A stretch of 53,149 bases of DNA from assembly GCA_045134375.1 (NCBI GenBank), contig JBGUVL010000024.1:1-53149 (forward strand), read 5' to 3'. The notes under the pieces are model-generated. The model was not told the origin of the DNA. It worked only from the letters and a program-made list of their open reading frames with translations, and searched no databases. Positions 1-8,480 of this stretch are shown in pieces. The first letter of the stretch is position 1, and every line of letters begins with the position of its first letter. The position numbers were made by a program, and so were the translations under genes. The DNA is from JBGUVL01 sp045134375. GTDB taxonomy: Bacteria; Bacillota_I; Bacilli_A; Erysipelotrichales; Erysipelotrichaceae.

Positions 1-60
1 TTCTGAAAGACTTATATTCTTTTTATTACATAATTCTTTAATCATATCGGATGTCTTCAT
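1..60 (-). CDS. XRE-family HTH regulator, N-terminal fragment
   Basis: Only the first 20 codons lie in the window; the rest runs off the left edge. They read MKTSDMIKELCNKKNISLSE, the usual first helix of a Cro/CI-type helix-turn-helix domain (KELCNKKNISLSE resembles the xxLRxxxxLSQ pattern). A GGAGG sits at 67-71, six bases before this ATG; a second ATG one codon upstream is too close to it. A strong sigma-A promoter lies just upstream. Assignment rests on this short stretch only, so the exact regulator type and target are unknown. Confidence 0.55.
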   Translation of the reverse strand, partial: MKTSDMIKELCNKKNISLSE

Positions 61-99
61 CATAATCCTCCATGTCTAAAACGCACCACAATTTATTAT

Positions 100-128
100 A
101 TTATAAACCATTTGGTTGATGATTTCAA
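100..128 (-). promoter_or_regulatory. Sigma-A promoter for the XRE-type gene
   Basis: On the minus strand TTGAAA (123-128) and TATAAT (100-105) are separated by 17 bases, followed about 30 bases later by GGAGG and ATG. It is a near-consensus vegetative promoter. Confidence 0.7.
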
Positions 129-168
129 TCCTAGCATTTCTTCACTCTGTAAATTTTCTATGAACGGC

Positions 169-196
169 AAAAACACCCTGCATTGCTGCAAGGTGT
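169..196 (-). terminator. Rho-independent terminator after rlmD
   Basis: Reading the minus strand, ACACCTTGC and GCAGGGTGT arms (173-196) form a hairpin followed by a T run (169-173). It lies 19 bases after the rlmD stop codon. Confidence 0.75.
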
Positions 197-214
197 CCGT
201 ATTATGTTCCGTAT

Positions 215-1543
215 TCAATTATGTACTTTAGTCAACAAGACTACGCTCTCCACGTGAAAACTATTTGGAAACATATCCACTGGTTGTATTGTTTTTGTAA
301 GATATCCCAAGCTCTCTAATTGTTTTAAATCTCTAGCTAAAGTAGCAGGATTACAAGAGACATAAACGATTCTTTCCGGTGCCATCTTTACAATACTTTC
401 TAGTGTGATGCTATCACATCCCTTTCTAGGAGGATCAACGACAACAACATCAGCTTTCATTCCTTGTGCAACCATTTTACTCGCATAGCTAGCAGCATCA
501 CTGCAAACAAACTCAGCATTTTTGATATTATTTAACAAAGCATTTTTCTTTGCATTGGCTATCGCAGCCGCAACAATTTCAATACCAATCACTTTTTTTG
601 CGGATCTTGCTAAAAAGAGCGAAATCGTCCCAACTCCACAATACAAGTCAATTACAGTATCTTCTTTTCCGATTTGAGCAAAATCTAATACTTTTTTATA
701 TAATACTTCTGTCTGCAAAGGATTTACTTGATAAAAAGAACGAGAAGCTATGGTAAATTTTAAACCATCCAGTTCATCCGTTATCGCATTATCTCCAAAT
801 AAAACATGTTCTTCATCCCCTAAAATCACATTATCTTTCCTTTTGTTAACGTTTAAAACAATACTTTTAATTTGAGGGAAAGATGCAATCAGTTCGTTAA
901 CGATGCGATTGAATCCCACTATCTTTCGTTTTCGAACAATAAATACAACCATAACTTCATCTGTTTTGATCGCATGTTTTACTAACAAATGACGAAAAAT
1001 GGATTCGGGTTGATATTTTATGAAAAGTGTTTTTACTTTTTGCATGATTTCATTGATTAATCCACTTTGAATCCTGCACTCATCCATAGCAATAATATCA
1101 TTACTGTGGATGCGATAAAATCCCATCTTAACTTCCTCTTCCATTGTAATAGGAAATTGTGCTTTATTGCGATAATTTTTTGTTTTATCGCATCCTATTA
1201 CCGGCAATACAGACGTCTTTAATTTTCCAATTTTCGCTATGTTATTTTGTACTAGACCATGTTTAAAGGATAATTGTTCATCATAACTCATATGCTGAAT
1301 TTGACAACCACCACATCTTCCATAATAGGAACAAAAAGGCTGTCTACGATGTTTTGAAGATTCTAATATCTCCAAACACTTTCCATAGCCATAGGAAGAT
1401 TTCATTTTCAACACCAAAAAGCGAACAGTTTCTCCCTTTATGACATTTTTTATAAAAAATGGAAACCCTTCTGATTTTACTATTCCTTCTCCTTCGTGTG
1501 TATAATCAACACACACACCTGTTAAAATATCATTTTTTTTCAT
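215..1543 (-). CDS. rlmD: 23S rRNA (uracil-5-)-methyltransferase, RlmD/RumA family
   Basis: A 442-residue SAM-dependent RNA methyltransferase that converts a 23S rRNA uridine to 5-methyluridine; Bacillota homologues (RlmCD) often modify two sites. An N-terminal TRAM-like RNA-binding segment (about 1-60) is followed by an iron-sulfur cysteine set (C71, C77, C80 and the Cys in DECRIQ). The SAM loop is VIDLYCGVGTISLF, the DPPRKG motif follows, and the nucleophilic Cys is in YVSCNPATLARDL. AGGAGA before the ATG supports this start. It has its own terminator and is separated from the gat operon by another. Which uridine is modified cannot be read from sequence. Confidence 0.9.
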   Translation of the reverse strand: MKKNDILTGVCVDYTHEGEGIVKSEGFPFFIKNVIKGETVRFLVLKMKSSYGYGKCLEILESSKHRRQPFCSYYGRCGGCQIQHMSYDEQLSFKHGLVQNNIAKIGKLKTSVLPVIGCDKTKNYRNKAQFPITMEEEVKMGFYRIHSNDIIAMDECRIQSGLINEIMQKVKTLFIKYQPESIFRHLLVKHAIKTDEVMVVFIVRKRKIVGFNRIVNELIASFPQIKSIVLNVNKRKDNVILGDEEHVLFGDNAITDELDGLKFTIASRSFYQVNPLQTEVLYKKVLDFAQIGKEDTVIDLYCGVGTISLFLARSAKKVIGIEIVAAAIANAKKNALLNNIKNAEFVCSDAASYASKMVAQGMKADVVVVDPPRKGCDSITLESIVKMAPERIVYVSCNPATLARDLKQLESLGYLTKTIQPVDMFPNSFHVESVVLLTKVHN

Positions 1544-1554
1544 TATCTTCTCCT

Positions 1555-1579
1555 AAAAAAAGGGCATGTGCCCTTTTTT
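1555..1579 (-). terminator. Symmetric terminator closing the pcrA-gat operon
   Basis: AAAAAAGGGC, loop ATGT, GCCCTTTTTT (1555-1579) is a palindrome with T runs on both strands. It follows the last gene of the long minus operon and precedes rlmD. Confidence 0.75.
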
Positions 1580-1586
1580 CACTTCA

Positions 1587-2174
1587 TTACTGCATTTGTG
1601 ATACGATTTCATCATTTCGAGGTGTCGTTGGCCAATCAATACCTTTCTCTTCTTCGGAAGCGTTTTTGTGCACCACACACCAAAGCTGGGCAGTCGGTGT
1701 CGATTCATCAGGAATCAAATTGTATACATTGATTTCCAAATCATACATCTTGCAATCTTCTTTATTTGTGAAATACGTTGTAATTGGTAATAAGGCATCG
1801 ACTTGTGCATAAACATCATTCGCAATCGCTTCGATAGAAGCAGCATCTAATACATCATTAGTATCAATGTTGATACGTAAAGTAGCACTAATCAGGTTCA
1901 CTTCAATTTGATCTACATTGCCATATTGAAGCACTTGTTTTAAAGCATCCAAATCTTTTTCTTCGATTTTTGGATCTAAAGCATGATCAAAGCGACTTCC
2001 TTCTACAGGTTCTCCACTTTTTTCCATGGATGTTAAGAGAACAATAGCCAATATCAGCATAGGAATTGCAACGATCAAAATAGTAGCACGCAAAAGCCAG
2101 TTTGGTCTTCCTTTTGTTTTCTGTTTTTTGATTTCTACTGTCTCTTTTTCCTGTTTTTTTCTTTTCAATGCCAT
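1587..2174 (-). CDS. Membrane-anchored protein of unknown function, last gene of the gat operon
   Basis: I do not recognise a family for this 195-residue protein. Residues 1-25 are strongly basic (many Lys/Arg), then one hydrophobic segment (LLRATILIVAIPMLILAIVL, about 27-47) and an acidic extracytoplasmic domain of about 145 residues. The predicted topology is a single-pass protein with the C-terminal domain outside. AGGAG nine bases before the ATG supports the start. It lies 46 bases after gatB with no terminator between, so it is probably co-transcribed with GatCAB. The C-terminal domain has two cysteines (near CKMYDLEI and WCVV). No catalytic motif is visible. Confidence 0.75.
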   Translation of the reverse strand: MALKRKKQEKETVEIKKQKTKGRPNWLLRATILIVAIPMLILAIVLLTSMEKSGEPVEGSRFDHALDPKIEEKDLDALKQVLQYGNVDQIEVNLISATLRINIDTNDVLDAASIEAIANDVYAQVDALLPITTYFTNKEDCKMYDLEINVYNLIPDESTPTAQLWCVVHKNASEEEKGIDWPTTPRNDEIVSQMQ

Positions 2175-2220
2175 AAACTCAACTCCTATCTATTATGATA
2201 CTAGATTTCATAATAAATTG

Positions 2221-3645
2221 CTATCTTTTCTTTAATTCTTCCACAATCATTTTATTGGTCATAGCTGGGTTTGCTTGCCCTTTGCTCATTTTCATGACTT
2301 GGCCTACTAAGAATCCAACAGCACGGTCTTTTCCATTTTTATAGTCAACAATCGACTGAGGATTGGCCTCTAAAACAGCGGTTACCATTTCTAGAATAGC
2401 AGAACTATCACTCATCTGTTTCATACCTTTTTCTTCTACGACGGTTTTAGGATCTTTCCCTTTCATCATTTCTTCAAACACCACTTTTGCTTGTTTTCCA
2501 GAAATTTCACCTTTTTTGATCATTGCTAACATTTCAGCCAAATGCGTAGGTTGTAAAGGATTATCGACTAACTTAATATTGTTCTTATTCAAATAAGCAA
2601 CCATTTCAACCATGACCCAGTTTGCTGCTGCTTTATATTCTTTTGTATGAGCAACAACTAAATCATAGTAGTCACTTAACTCTTTACTAGAAACAAGTTG
2701 TTCTGCGTCTTCTTCTTTTAAACCATATTGATTCCGATATTTTTCTTTTCTCTGTTTTGGTAATTCCGGCAAGGTATCAATAATTTGTTGAATCCATTTT
2801 TCCTCTAATCGAATTGGAAAAATATTAGGTTCTGGGAAATATTTATAATCCACTGCTCCTTCTTTTTTACGCATTAAAACAGTAGTTCTGGTTGCTTCAT
2901 CAAAACGACGAGTAGCTTGTTCAACTTCCTTCCCCTCCGCTAACAATTTAGCTTGACGTTCCACTTCATAATCGATTGCTTTTTGAACATTAGAAATGGA
3001 ATTTAAGTTTTTAATCTCTGTTTTTACACCAAAAGTAGTACTACCAAAAGGACGTATGGAAACATTGACATCACAACGCATGCTTCCTTCTTCCATTTTA
3101 CAATCACTAACCCCTAAATAGTAAAGAATATTACGGATTGCTTCTACATAAGCGGCTGCTTCTTCCCCATTTCGCATATCCGGTTCTGTTACAATTTCCA
3201 CAAGTGGTGTGCCTGCACGGTTAAAATCAATCAAGCTTCCCCCATAAGTATGAAACTGTTTCGCCGTATCCTCTTCCATGTGAATACGATTAATACGAAT
3301 CTGTTTTTCACCTTGACTTGTTGCAATGGTTACATATCCATTTTTCCCAATTGGATAAAACTGCTGCGTAATTTGAAAACCTTTTGGCAAATCCGAATAG
3401 TAATAATTTTTACGATCAAATTTCACTAGAGGATCAATTTCACAATGCAACGCACGACAAGCACGAATCGCACATGCAACCGCTTCTTTATTTAACGAAG
3501 GCAATACTCCTGGCATCCCTAAATCAACTTCATTGGTACAAGTATTTGGTTCTTCGGCAAACGTTACCGGTGCTCCTGAAAACATTTTCGTCTTTGTTTT
3601 TAATTCACAGTGGATCTCAATTCCAACAACAACTTCGTAATTCAT
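2221..3645 (-). CDS. gatB: Asp-tRNA(Asn)/Glu-tRNA(Gln) amidotransferase subunit B
   Basis: A 474-residue GatB of normal length. It binds the mischarged tRNA and carries the kinase-like catalytic core that phosphorylates the Glu or Asp side chain before transamidation in the cytosolic GatCAB complex. The N-terminal cradle has the family opening YEVVVGIEIHCEL and the YYYSDLPKGFQITQ segment; the C-terminal helical tail and YqeY-like end (QVMKMSKGQANP) bind tRNA. The start overlaps the gatA stop as TAATG, so the two genes are translationally coupled. It belongs to pcrA-ligA-camS-gatCAB. Its presence implies indirect Gln-tRNA or Asn-tRNA synthesis. Confidence 0.96.
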   Translation of the reverse strand: MNYEVVVGIEIHCELKTKTKMFSGAPVTFAEEPNTCTNEVDLGMPGVLPSLNKEAVACAIRACRALHCEIDPLVKFDRKNYYYSDLPKGFQITQQFYPIGKNGYVTIATSQGEKQIRINRIHMEEDTAKQFHTYGGSLIDFNRAGTPLVEIVTEPDMRNGEEAAAYVEAIRNILYYLGVSDCKMEEGSMRCDVNVSIRPFGSTTFGVKTEIKNLNSISNVQKAIDYEVERQAKLLAEGKEVEQATRRFDEATRTTVLMRKKEGAVDYKYFPEPNIFPIRLEEKWIQQIIDTLPELPKQRKEKYRNQYGLKEEDAEQLVSSKELSDYYDLVVAHTKEYKAAANWVMVEMVAYLNKNNIKLVDNPLQPTHLAEMLAMIKKGEISGKQAKVVFEEMMKGKDPKTVVEEKGMKQMSDSSAILEMVTAVLEANPQSIVDYKNGKDRAVGFLVGQVMKMSKGQANPAMTNKMIVEELKKR

Positions 3646-5066
3646 TATTTCTTACCTCCCACTGTTACATCTTCCAGTCCACTAATTTCTTCAATGGCTT
3701 TTCCGATATTAAACATGACACTCTCTTCAAATGGACGAGCTAAAATATTAATTCCAAATGGTAAACCATCAATAAATGCTGCTGGTACTGTCATGGATGG
3801 ATAACCACTGAAATTACCAAGCAACATATGATTCTCTGCCACTAAATAGGTATTGCTTAATTTTTCTCCAAAAGAATCTTCTGGATGAGGTGCGGTTGTT
3901 CCAGCCGCTGTTGCAATCAACACATCATAATTCGATAATTTTTCTTTTACACTTTCCACGATAACACGTCTTACTCGCTGCGCTTTACGGAACAATTTTT
4001 CCTGATTTTCTACGAATAATGAATAAGAACCAATAACGAAACGTTTTCTAACATCACCACTAAATCCTTTGGTACGGGAATGAATCATGATTTCACTTAA
4101 ATCAGCACCCTCTTCTCTCATACCAAAACGTACACCATCAAGGTTAGAATGATTTGCTGTTGCTTCCGCATTGGAAATAACATAATAAGTAGGAAGTAGA
4201 GCATTCATTAAATTTTCATCAAAAGTGATTTCTTCAACAATTGCTCCTCTTGCTTTTAATTGTTCAACAATTTTATTAAATTCATCACAAATCTTCTCAT
4301 TGGAAACAGCATCCATGACATTTTTTATGATACCTATTTTCTTTCCTGTGATATCTCCATTTAATTTACCACGATAATCTTCTACTTCCTGGTAAGAAGA
4401 AGTCATATCTTTATCATCTCTTCCTGCCAATACCGATAATGCACTAGCAGCATCCTCTATATTAGTAGTAAAATAACCGACATGATCTAAAGAAGACGCA
4501 TATGGTATAATTCCATAACGCGAAATTCTTCCATAAGTTGGCTTTACACCCACCACTCCACAATAGCTTGCAGGTTTACGGATCGAATCACCCGTATCCG
4601 TACCAATGGCAAAAGGAACTACACCTTCTGCAACAAGAGCAGCACTTCCTCCACTACTACCTCCAGAAATGCGATCCACATCCCATGGATTATTTACTTT
4701 TCCAGTATAAGCATTAAGATTGGTTCCACCCATACCTAATTCATCCATACTCGATTTTGCGATAATGACAGCACCAGCCTCTTTTAATTTTTTGGTAATG
4801 GTCGCATCGTAAATAGGAACATAATTATCCAAAATACGAGAAGAAGCAGTAGTACGAATTCCTTTGGTATTGACATTATCTTTTAATACGATTGGAACTT
4901 GATAAAACAAAGCATTCGGATTTGCTGATTTTGCTTCTTCCAACTGTTGTTCAACATCACAAAAAGTAACAACAGCATTTAATTTCTCCTGAGAGGCTTT
5001 TGCCTTTTCTAATACCAATTTACAATTGGTCGCTCTATCTTCTACATAGCAATCTTTGATTCTCAT
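3645..5066 (-). CDS. gatA: Asp-tRNA(Asn)/Glu-tRNA(Gln) amidotransferase subunit A
   Basis: A 473-residue amidase-signature enzyme that releases ammonia from glutamine for the GatB site. Aligning by eye to Staphylococcus aureus GatA with a constant 17-residue offset gives the Ser-cisSer-Lys triad K62 (VLKDN), S137 (SGGSSGGS) and S161. The protein starts about 17 residues later than that homologue. One oddity: the usual DTGGSIR around the nucleophile reads DTGDSIRKPAS, with Asp160 directly before S161. I recall similar DTGDS versions in Mollicutes-type GatA, so this may be a lineage variant rather than a defect. Both ends overlap neighbours by one base (gatC upstream, gatB downstream). Confidence 0.95.
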   Translation of the reverse strand: MRIKDCYVEDRATNCKLVLEKAKASQEKLNAVVTFCDVEQQLEEAKSANPNALFYQVPIVLKDNVNTKGIRTTASSRILDNYVPIYDATITKKLKEAGAVIIAKSSMDELGMGGTNLNAYTGKVNNPWDVDRISGGSSGGSAALVAEGVVPFAIGTDTGDSIRKPASYCGVVGVKPTYGRISRYGIIPYASSLDHVGYFTTNIEDAASALSVLAGRDDKDMTSSYQEVEDYRGKLNGDITGKKIGIIKNVMDAVSNEKICDEFNKIVEQLKARGAIVEEITFDENLMNALLPTYYVISNAEATANHSNLDGVRFGMREEGADLSEIMIHSRTKGFSGDVRKRFVIGSYSLFVENQEKLFRKAQRVRRVIVESVKEKLSNYDVLIATAAGTTAPHPEDSFGEKLSNTYLVAENHMLLGNFSGYPSMTVPAAFIDGLPFGINILARPFEESVMFNIGKAIEEISGLEDVTVGGKK

Positions 5067-5359
5067 TATTTCACCACCTTCGGCACAACAATCTGCCCAT
5101 CCGCAACCTTTGGAGCATTGCGTAATACTTCTTCTTGTGTAATTTGATTACTTACTACATCTTCACGCAAAAAATGAGTTTCTTCTTCAAATGGATAAAC
5201 CATTGGTTCCACATTTTCTGTTGAAATGCAGTTTAATAGTTCCATCTGCTTGGTCAGTGTTTTAAAATCTTCCTGCAGTTCACTTACTTCTTCATCACTC
5301 AAATCAAACATGATCTGATTGGCTAATTTTTTGAAATATTCCTTACTATATTCTTCCAT
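5066..5359 (-). CDS. gatC: Asp-tRNA(Asn)/Glu-tRNA(Gln) amidotransferase subunit C
   Basis: A 97-residue GatC, the small subunit that wraps around the GatA-GatB interface and stabilises the complex. The typical pattern is visible: an N-terminal helix (FKKLANQIMFDLSDEEVSELQEDF), a middle stretch ENVEPMVYPFEE, and the LREDVV...LRNAPKVADGQIVVPKVV end. AGGAG precedes the ATG. Its stop overlaps the gatA start by one base (TAATG). Confidence 0.93.
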   Translation of the reverse strand: MEEYSKEYFKKLANQIMFDLSDEEVSELQEDFKTLTKQMELLNCISTENVEPMVYPFEEETHFLREDVVSNQITQEEVLRNAPKVADGQIVVPKVVK

Positions 5360-5374
5360 TTTTCCACTCCTTTT

Positions 5375-6487
5375 CTATTTCATGATGACCATAACATCAT
5401 TGCTGTTTTTTCCTCTTTGCAGCATCGCAAAGGTTGTTGTATTCGCATTGATATTAACCGTAATCTTAAACCCTTCACTCAAAATACCTAATTGCTCTTT
5501 CACATACTGCACTACCGCTTCGTTTTGAATCTGTGTTTTTCCTTGTGTTGTAACGATGATTTCTAGTTCATCAATACGATCATCTACGAAAAAACCTTTT
5601 CCAATTACCGCAATGTCATTTGGGAGAAAACCAAAAAGAGAATCCTTCAAATCAGCAAAATTTGCACTTAACTGTGGATCAATTTCACTTGCTGTATCAC
5701 TTGGTATCATTACCCATTTTTCATTAATTTTCTCAAAACTATCAATATTGCTCTTGCCATATGCTTTCGCAAAGAAAGTACCAGGAAGGTTGGCATCTTC
5801 ACTAGAAGCATTAAACAAAGCGATCATAACCGGTGTATTCGCATTGATCTCAGGAAGATCCTTAATATAGGTCATCAAATTTCTACCTGCCTCTTCCCCA
5901 ATAATTTTTAATTGCTCATCGGCAATGGTATGTTCTTTCCCATCAGCATCAGTGATCGTACTATTTAATACGATTGCAAAAGCAACTCCTTGAATTTCTG
6001 CATTTTCATTTAAATCAGTGAAAAAATCATATTCAATTACATCACTTACCGTGATGGTACTAGAACCGACCTTAATATCTTGATCGCTATTAATAGGAAT
6101 CGTAGATCCTTTTTCTGGATTTAATCCAAAAGCATTTTCTTTACTTTTTCTTCCTAACAATGCTTCTCGATTATTTAAAGTAGAAACCAAATCATCATGT
6201 TTTAATAATTGTCCATCTTGAAGGTAATAGCTATTCGTACTAAAGTATTGTTTTGAATACCGTTGCAATCCTTTTCCAATGGCTTCAATATCATAACTTC
6301 CTCGATTATACTCTACATGCGTTTGTGTTGCATCACTAGAAGTAAAAGGAATCGCAATACGATATCCATCTTCGTCGATTGGTTTGGTACTTATTTTATC
6401 TTTATTCTCCCCTTCATTGTTTTGTCTGCCACACCCTGCTATCACACATAGCAACAACACAAGTAGAAATTTATTCCATTTTTTCAT
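5375..6487 (-). CDS. camS: CamS-family sex pheromone lipoprotein
   Basis: A lipoprotein of the CamS/YerH family, whose signal peptides are known in some Gram-positive cocci to yield peptide pheromones; the function of the mature protein is unclear. The signal peptide MKKWNKFLLVLLLCVIAGC ends in a lipobox (VIAGC), so it should be lipid-anchored outside. The body of about 350 residues includes GYRIAIPF near the start. I moved the start five codons into the longest frame, to 6487, where a GAGG lies nine bases upstream. It overlaps the ligA end by 17 bases. The ligA-camS-gatCAB order matches Bacillus (yerH position). Confidence 0.85.
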   Translation of the reverse strand: MKKWNKFLLVLLLCVIAGCGRQNNEGENKDKISTKPIDEDGYRIAIPFTSSDATQTHVEYNRGSYDIEAIGKGLQRYSKQYFSTNSYYLQDGQLLKHDDLVSTLNNREALLGRKSKENAFGLNPEKGSTIPINSDQDIKVGSSTITVSDVIEYDFFTDLNENAEIQGVAFAIVLNSTITDADGKEHTIADEQLKIIGEEAGRNLMTYIKDLPEINANTPVMIALFNASSEDANLPGTFFAKAYGKSNIDSFEKINEKWVMIPSDTASEIDPQLSANFADLKDSLFGFLPNDIAVIGKGFFVDDRIDELEIIVTTQGKTQIQNEAVVQYVKEQLGILSEGFKITVNINANTTTFAMLQRGKNSNDVMVIMK

Positions 6488-8465
6488 GTTTCTCAACCTC
6501 ATTCATAAAGCTGTCTTCATCCATCAAAGCAACTCCCAACTTCAAAGCTTTGTCATATTTAGAACCCGCATCGGCTCCATAGATAACAAGATCTGTCTTC
6601 TTTGAAACACTGCCACTAACATTTGCACCTAGACGTTCAAGAATTGCTTTCGCTTCATTTCGTTTCATTTTAGACAACGTCCCTGTCAAAACTACGGTCT
6701 GATTACTGAAGCGTGATGCAACAACTTCTATTTTATCACTTTCCATACGTAAACCAAAGGCTTTCAGTTTAGAAATCAGATTTTTATTTTTTTCTGATTG
6801 GAAAAAGTCAACAACTGATGCCGCAGAAATTTTTCCAATATCTTTTATTTTTGCTAACTGTTCTTCATCTGCAGCCATTAAAGCATCCATACTGTAAAAA
6901 TGGGATGCCAATATTTTGGCTGCTTTTTTCCCAATCTGTTTAATTCCCAATCCAAACAGCAAATCTTCTAAAGGATTTTGTTTGCTCTTTTCAATCGCAT
7001 GGATTAAATTTTGATAACTCTTTTCTTGAAATCCATCAAAAGCTATGATTTCTTCTTTATGGTCTTTCAAAGTATAGATATCTTCCACCGTTTTTAATAA
7101 CCCCTGTTGGTACAAAAATTCAACTTTTTTATCCCCCAAACCATCAATATTCATCGCATCTCGACTAGCAAAATGAATCATGCTTTCGACGACCCTTGCA
7201 TCACAATCAAGATTGATGCAATAATGGGCAGCTTCATCCTCATAGCGAACCAAAGGCTGTCCACAGACCGGACATATGGTTGGAAAATGATAAGCTTGAC
7301 TATCTTCATTTCTTCTTTCTGGCAAAGAACGTACAACTTCCGGAATAATGTCTCCCGCTTTCCGTACTACAACAAAATCATTTATCCGAATATCTTTATC
7401 TCTAATATAATCTTCATTATGTAATTGTGCAGCTGTTACTTTTGTTCCAGCCACGCGAACCGGCTCTAACACCGCATTAGGTGTAACCTTTCCTGTTCTT
7501 CCAATCGTAATCGTAATATCCTTTAGACGTGTTATGACTTCCTCCGCAGGAAATTTATAAGCAATCGCCCAACGAGGTGTTTTGATCGTATTTCCTAATT
7601 GCTTCTGTTTCGCAAGATCGTTAACTTTGATTACCATACCATCAATTTCATAAGGCAATTCATTACGTATGTTCGTTATCGTTTGAATATAGTTCCACAC
7701 ATCTTCCATGGAAGAGAAAACACGATAACGATCATTTACCTTGAATCCATTCTGCTTAAAAAACTGCAAAGCTTCATGGTGCGTTTCAATTCCTTCAACA
7801 TCCACTACCAAATGATACCAAAAAGCATCCAACTTTCTTTTTGAAACAATAGTCGTATCCAATTGACGAATGGTGCCTGCTGCAGCATTTCGAGGATTCG
7901 CAAATAGTTCTTCCCCGTTTTTTTCTTTTTCACGATTGATTCGTTCAAAAGAAGCTTTTGGCATAAACACTTCCCCTCTTAACTCCAGTTCTCCTTGATA
8001 CGGAATTTCCATAGGAATACTTTGAATTTGACGAACATTTTCACTGACATCCTCACCCGTAGTTCCATCGCCTCGAGTTACGGCTTGTTGGAATCGTCCA
8101 TTTTGATATAACAAAGACATCGCCAATCCATCAATTTTTAGTTCTACCACATAATCCACTTTTCCAGCTTCCTTTTTCACTCTCTCATCAAATGCCATTA
8201 GATCCTCATAGTTATAACAATTCCCAAGGGATAACATCATTCGTTGATGGGTGATTTTCGTGAATCCTTCGAGCACCTTTCCTCCCACTCTTTGCGTAGG
8301 TGAATTGGGATCATAAGACTCTGGATATACTTCTTCTAAATCTTGCAATTCTTGCATATAACGATCATATTCCTGATCGGAAACGCTAGGATTATCTAAC
8401 ACATAGTATTCATGACTGAGTCGATTTAAGATACGACGCAGTTCTTGTATTCTTTCTAAACTCAT
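6471..8465 (-). CDS. ligA: NAD-dependent DNA ligase LigA
   Basis: A 664-residue ligase that seals nicks using NAD+. The order is: Ia and adenylation domains with nucleophile K110 in ELKIDG; an OB fold; a four-Cys zinc finger (CPVC...CINLDC, about residue 400); a helix-hairpin-helix region containing GLGIKQIGKKAAK; and a C-terminal BRCT domain (from about 588, VVLTGTLSKMKRNEA). Length is typical. It starts 15 bases after pcrA and its 3' end overlaps camS, so all are one transcript. The pcrA-ligA pair is conserved in Bacillota. Confidence 0.97.
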   Translation of the reverse strand: MSLERIQELRRILNRLSHEYYVLDNPSVSDQEYDRYMQELQDLEEVYPESYDPNSPTQRVGGKVLEGFTKITHQRMMLSLGNCYNYEDLMAFDERVKKEAGKVDYVVELKIDGLAMSLLYQNGRFQQAVTRGDGTTGEDVSENVRQIQSIPMEIPYQGELELRGEVFMPKASFERINREKEKNGEELFANPRNAAAGTIRQLDTTIVSKRKLDAFWYHLVVDVEGIETHHEALQFFKQNGFKVNDRYRVFSSMEDVWNYIQTITNIRNELPYEIDGMVIKVNDLAKQKQLGNTIKTPRWAIAYKFPAEEVITRLKDITITIGRTGKVTPNAVLEPVRVAGTKVTAAQLHNEDYIRDKDIRINDFVVVRKAGDIIPEVVRSLPERRNEDSQAYHFPTICPVCGQPLVRYEDEAAHYCINLDCDARVVESMIHFASRDAMNIDGLGDKKVEFLYQQGLLKTVEDIYTLKDHKEEIIAFDGFQEKSYQNLIHAIEKSKQNPLEDLLFGLGIKQIGKKAAKILASHFYSMDALMAADEEQLAKIKDIGKISAASVVDFFQSEKNKNLISKLKAFGLRMESDKIEVVASRFSNQTVVLTGTLSKMKRNEAKAILERLGANVSGSVSKKTDLVIYGADAGSKYDKALKLGVALMDEDSFMNEVEKHEKME

Positions 8466-8480
8466 CCTATACCTCCTGTA

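Noticed and set aside
1459..1812. 117-codon plus-strand frame opposite rlmD and the orphan gene
   Set aside because: It spans two real minus-strand genes and the terminator between them, with no ribosome site.
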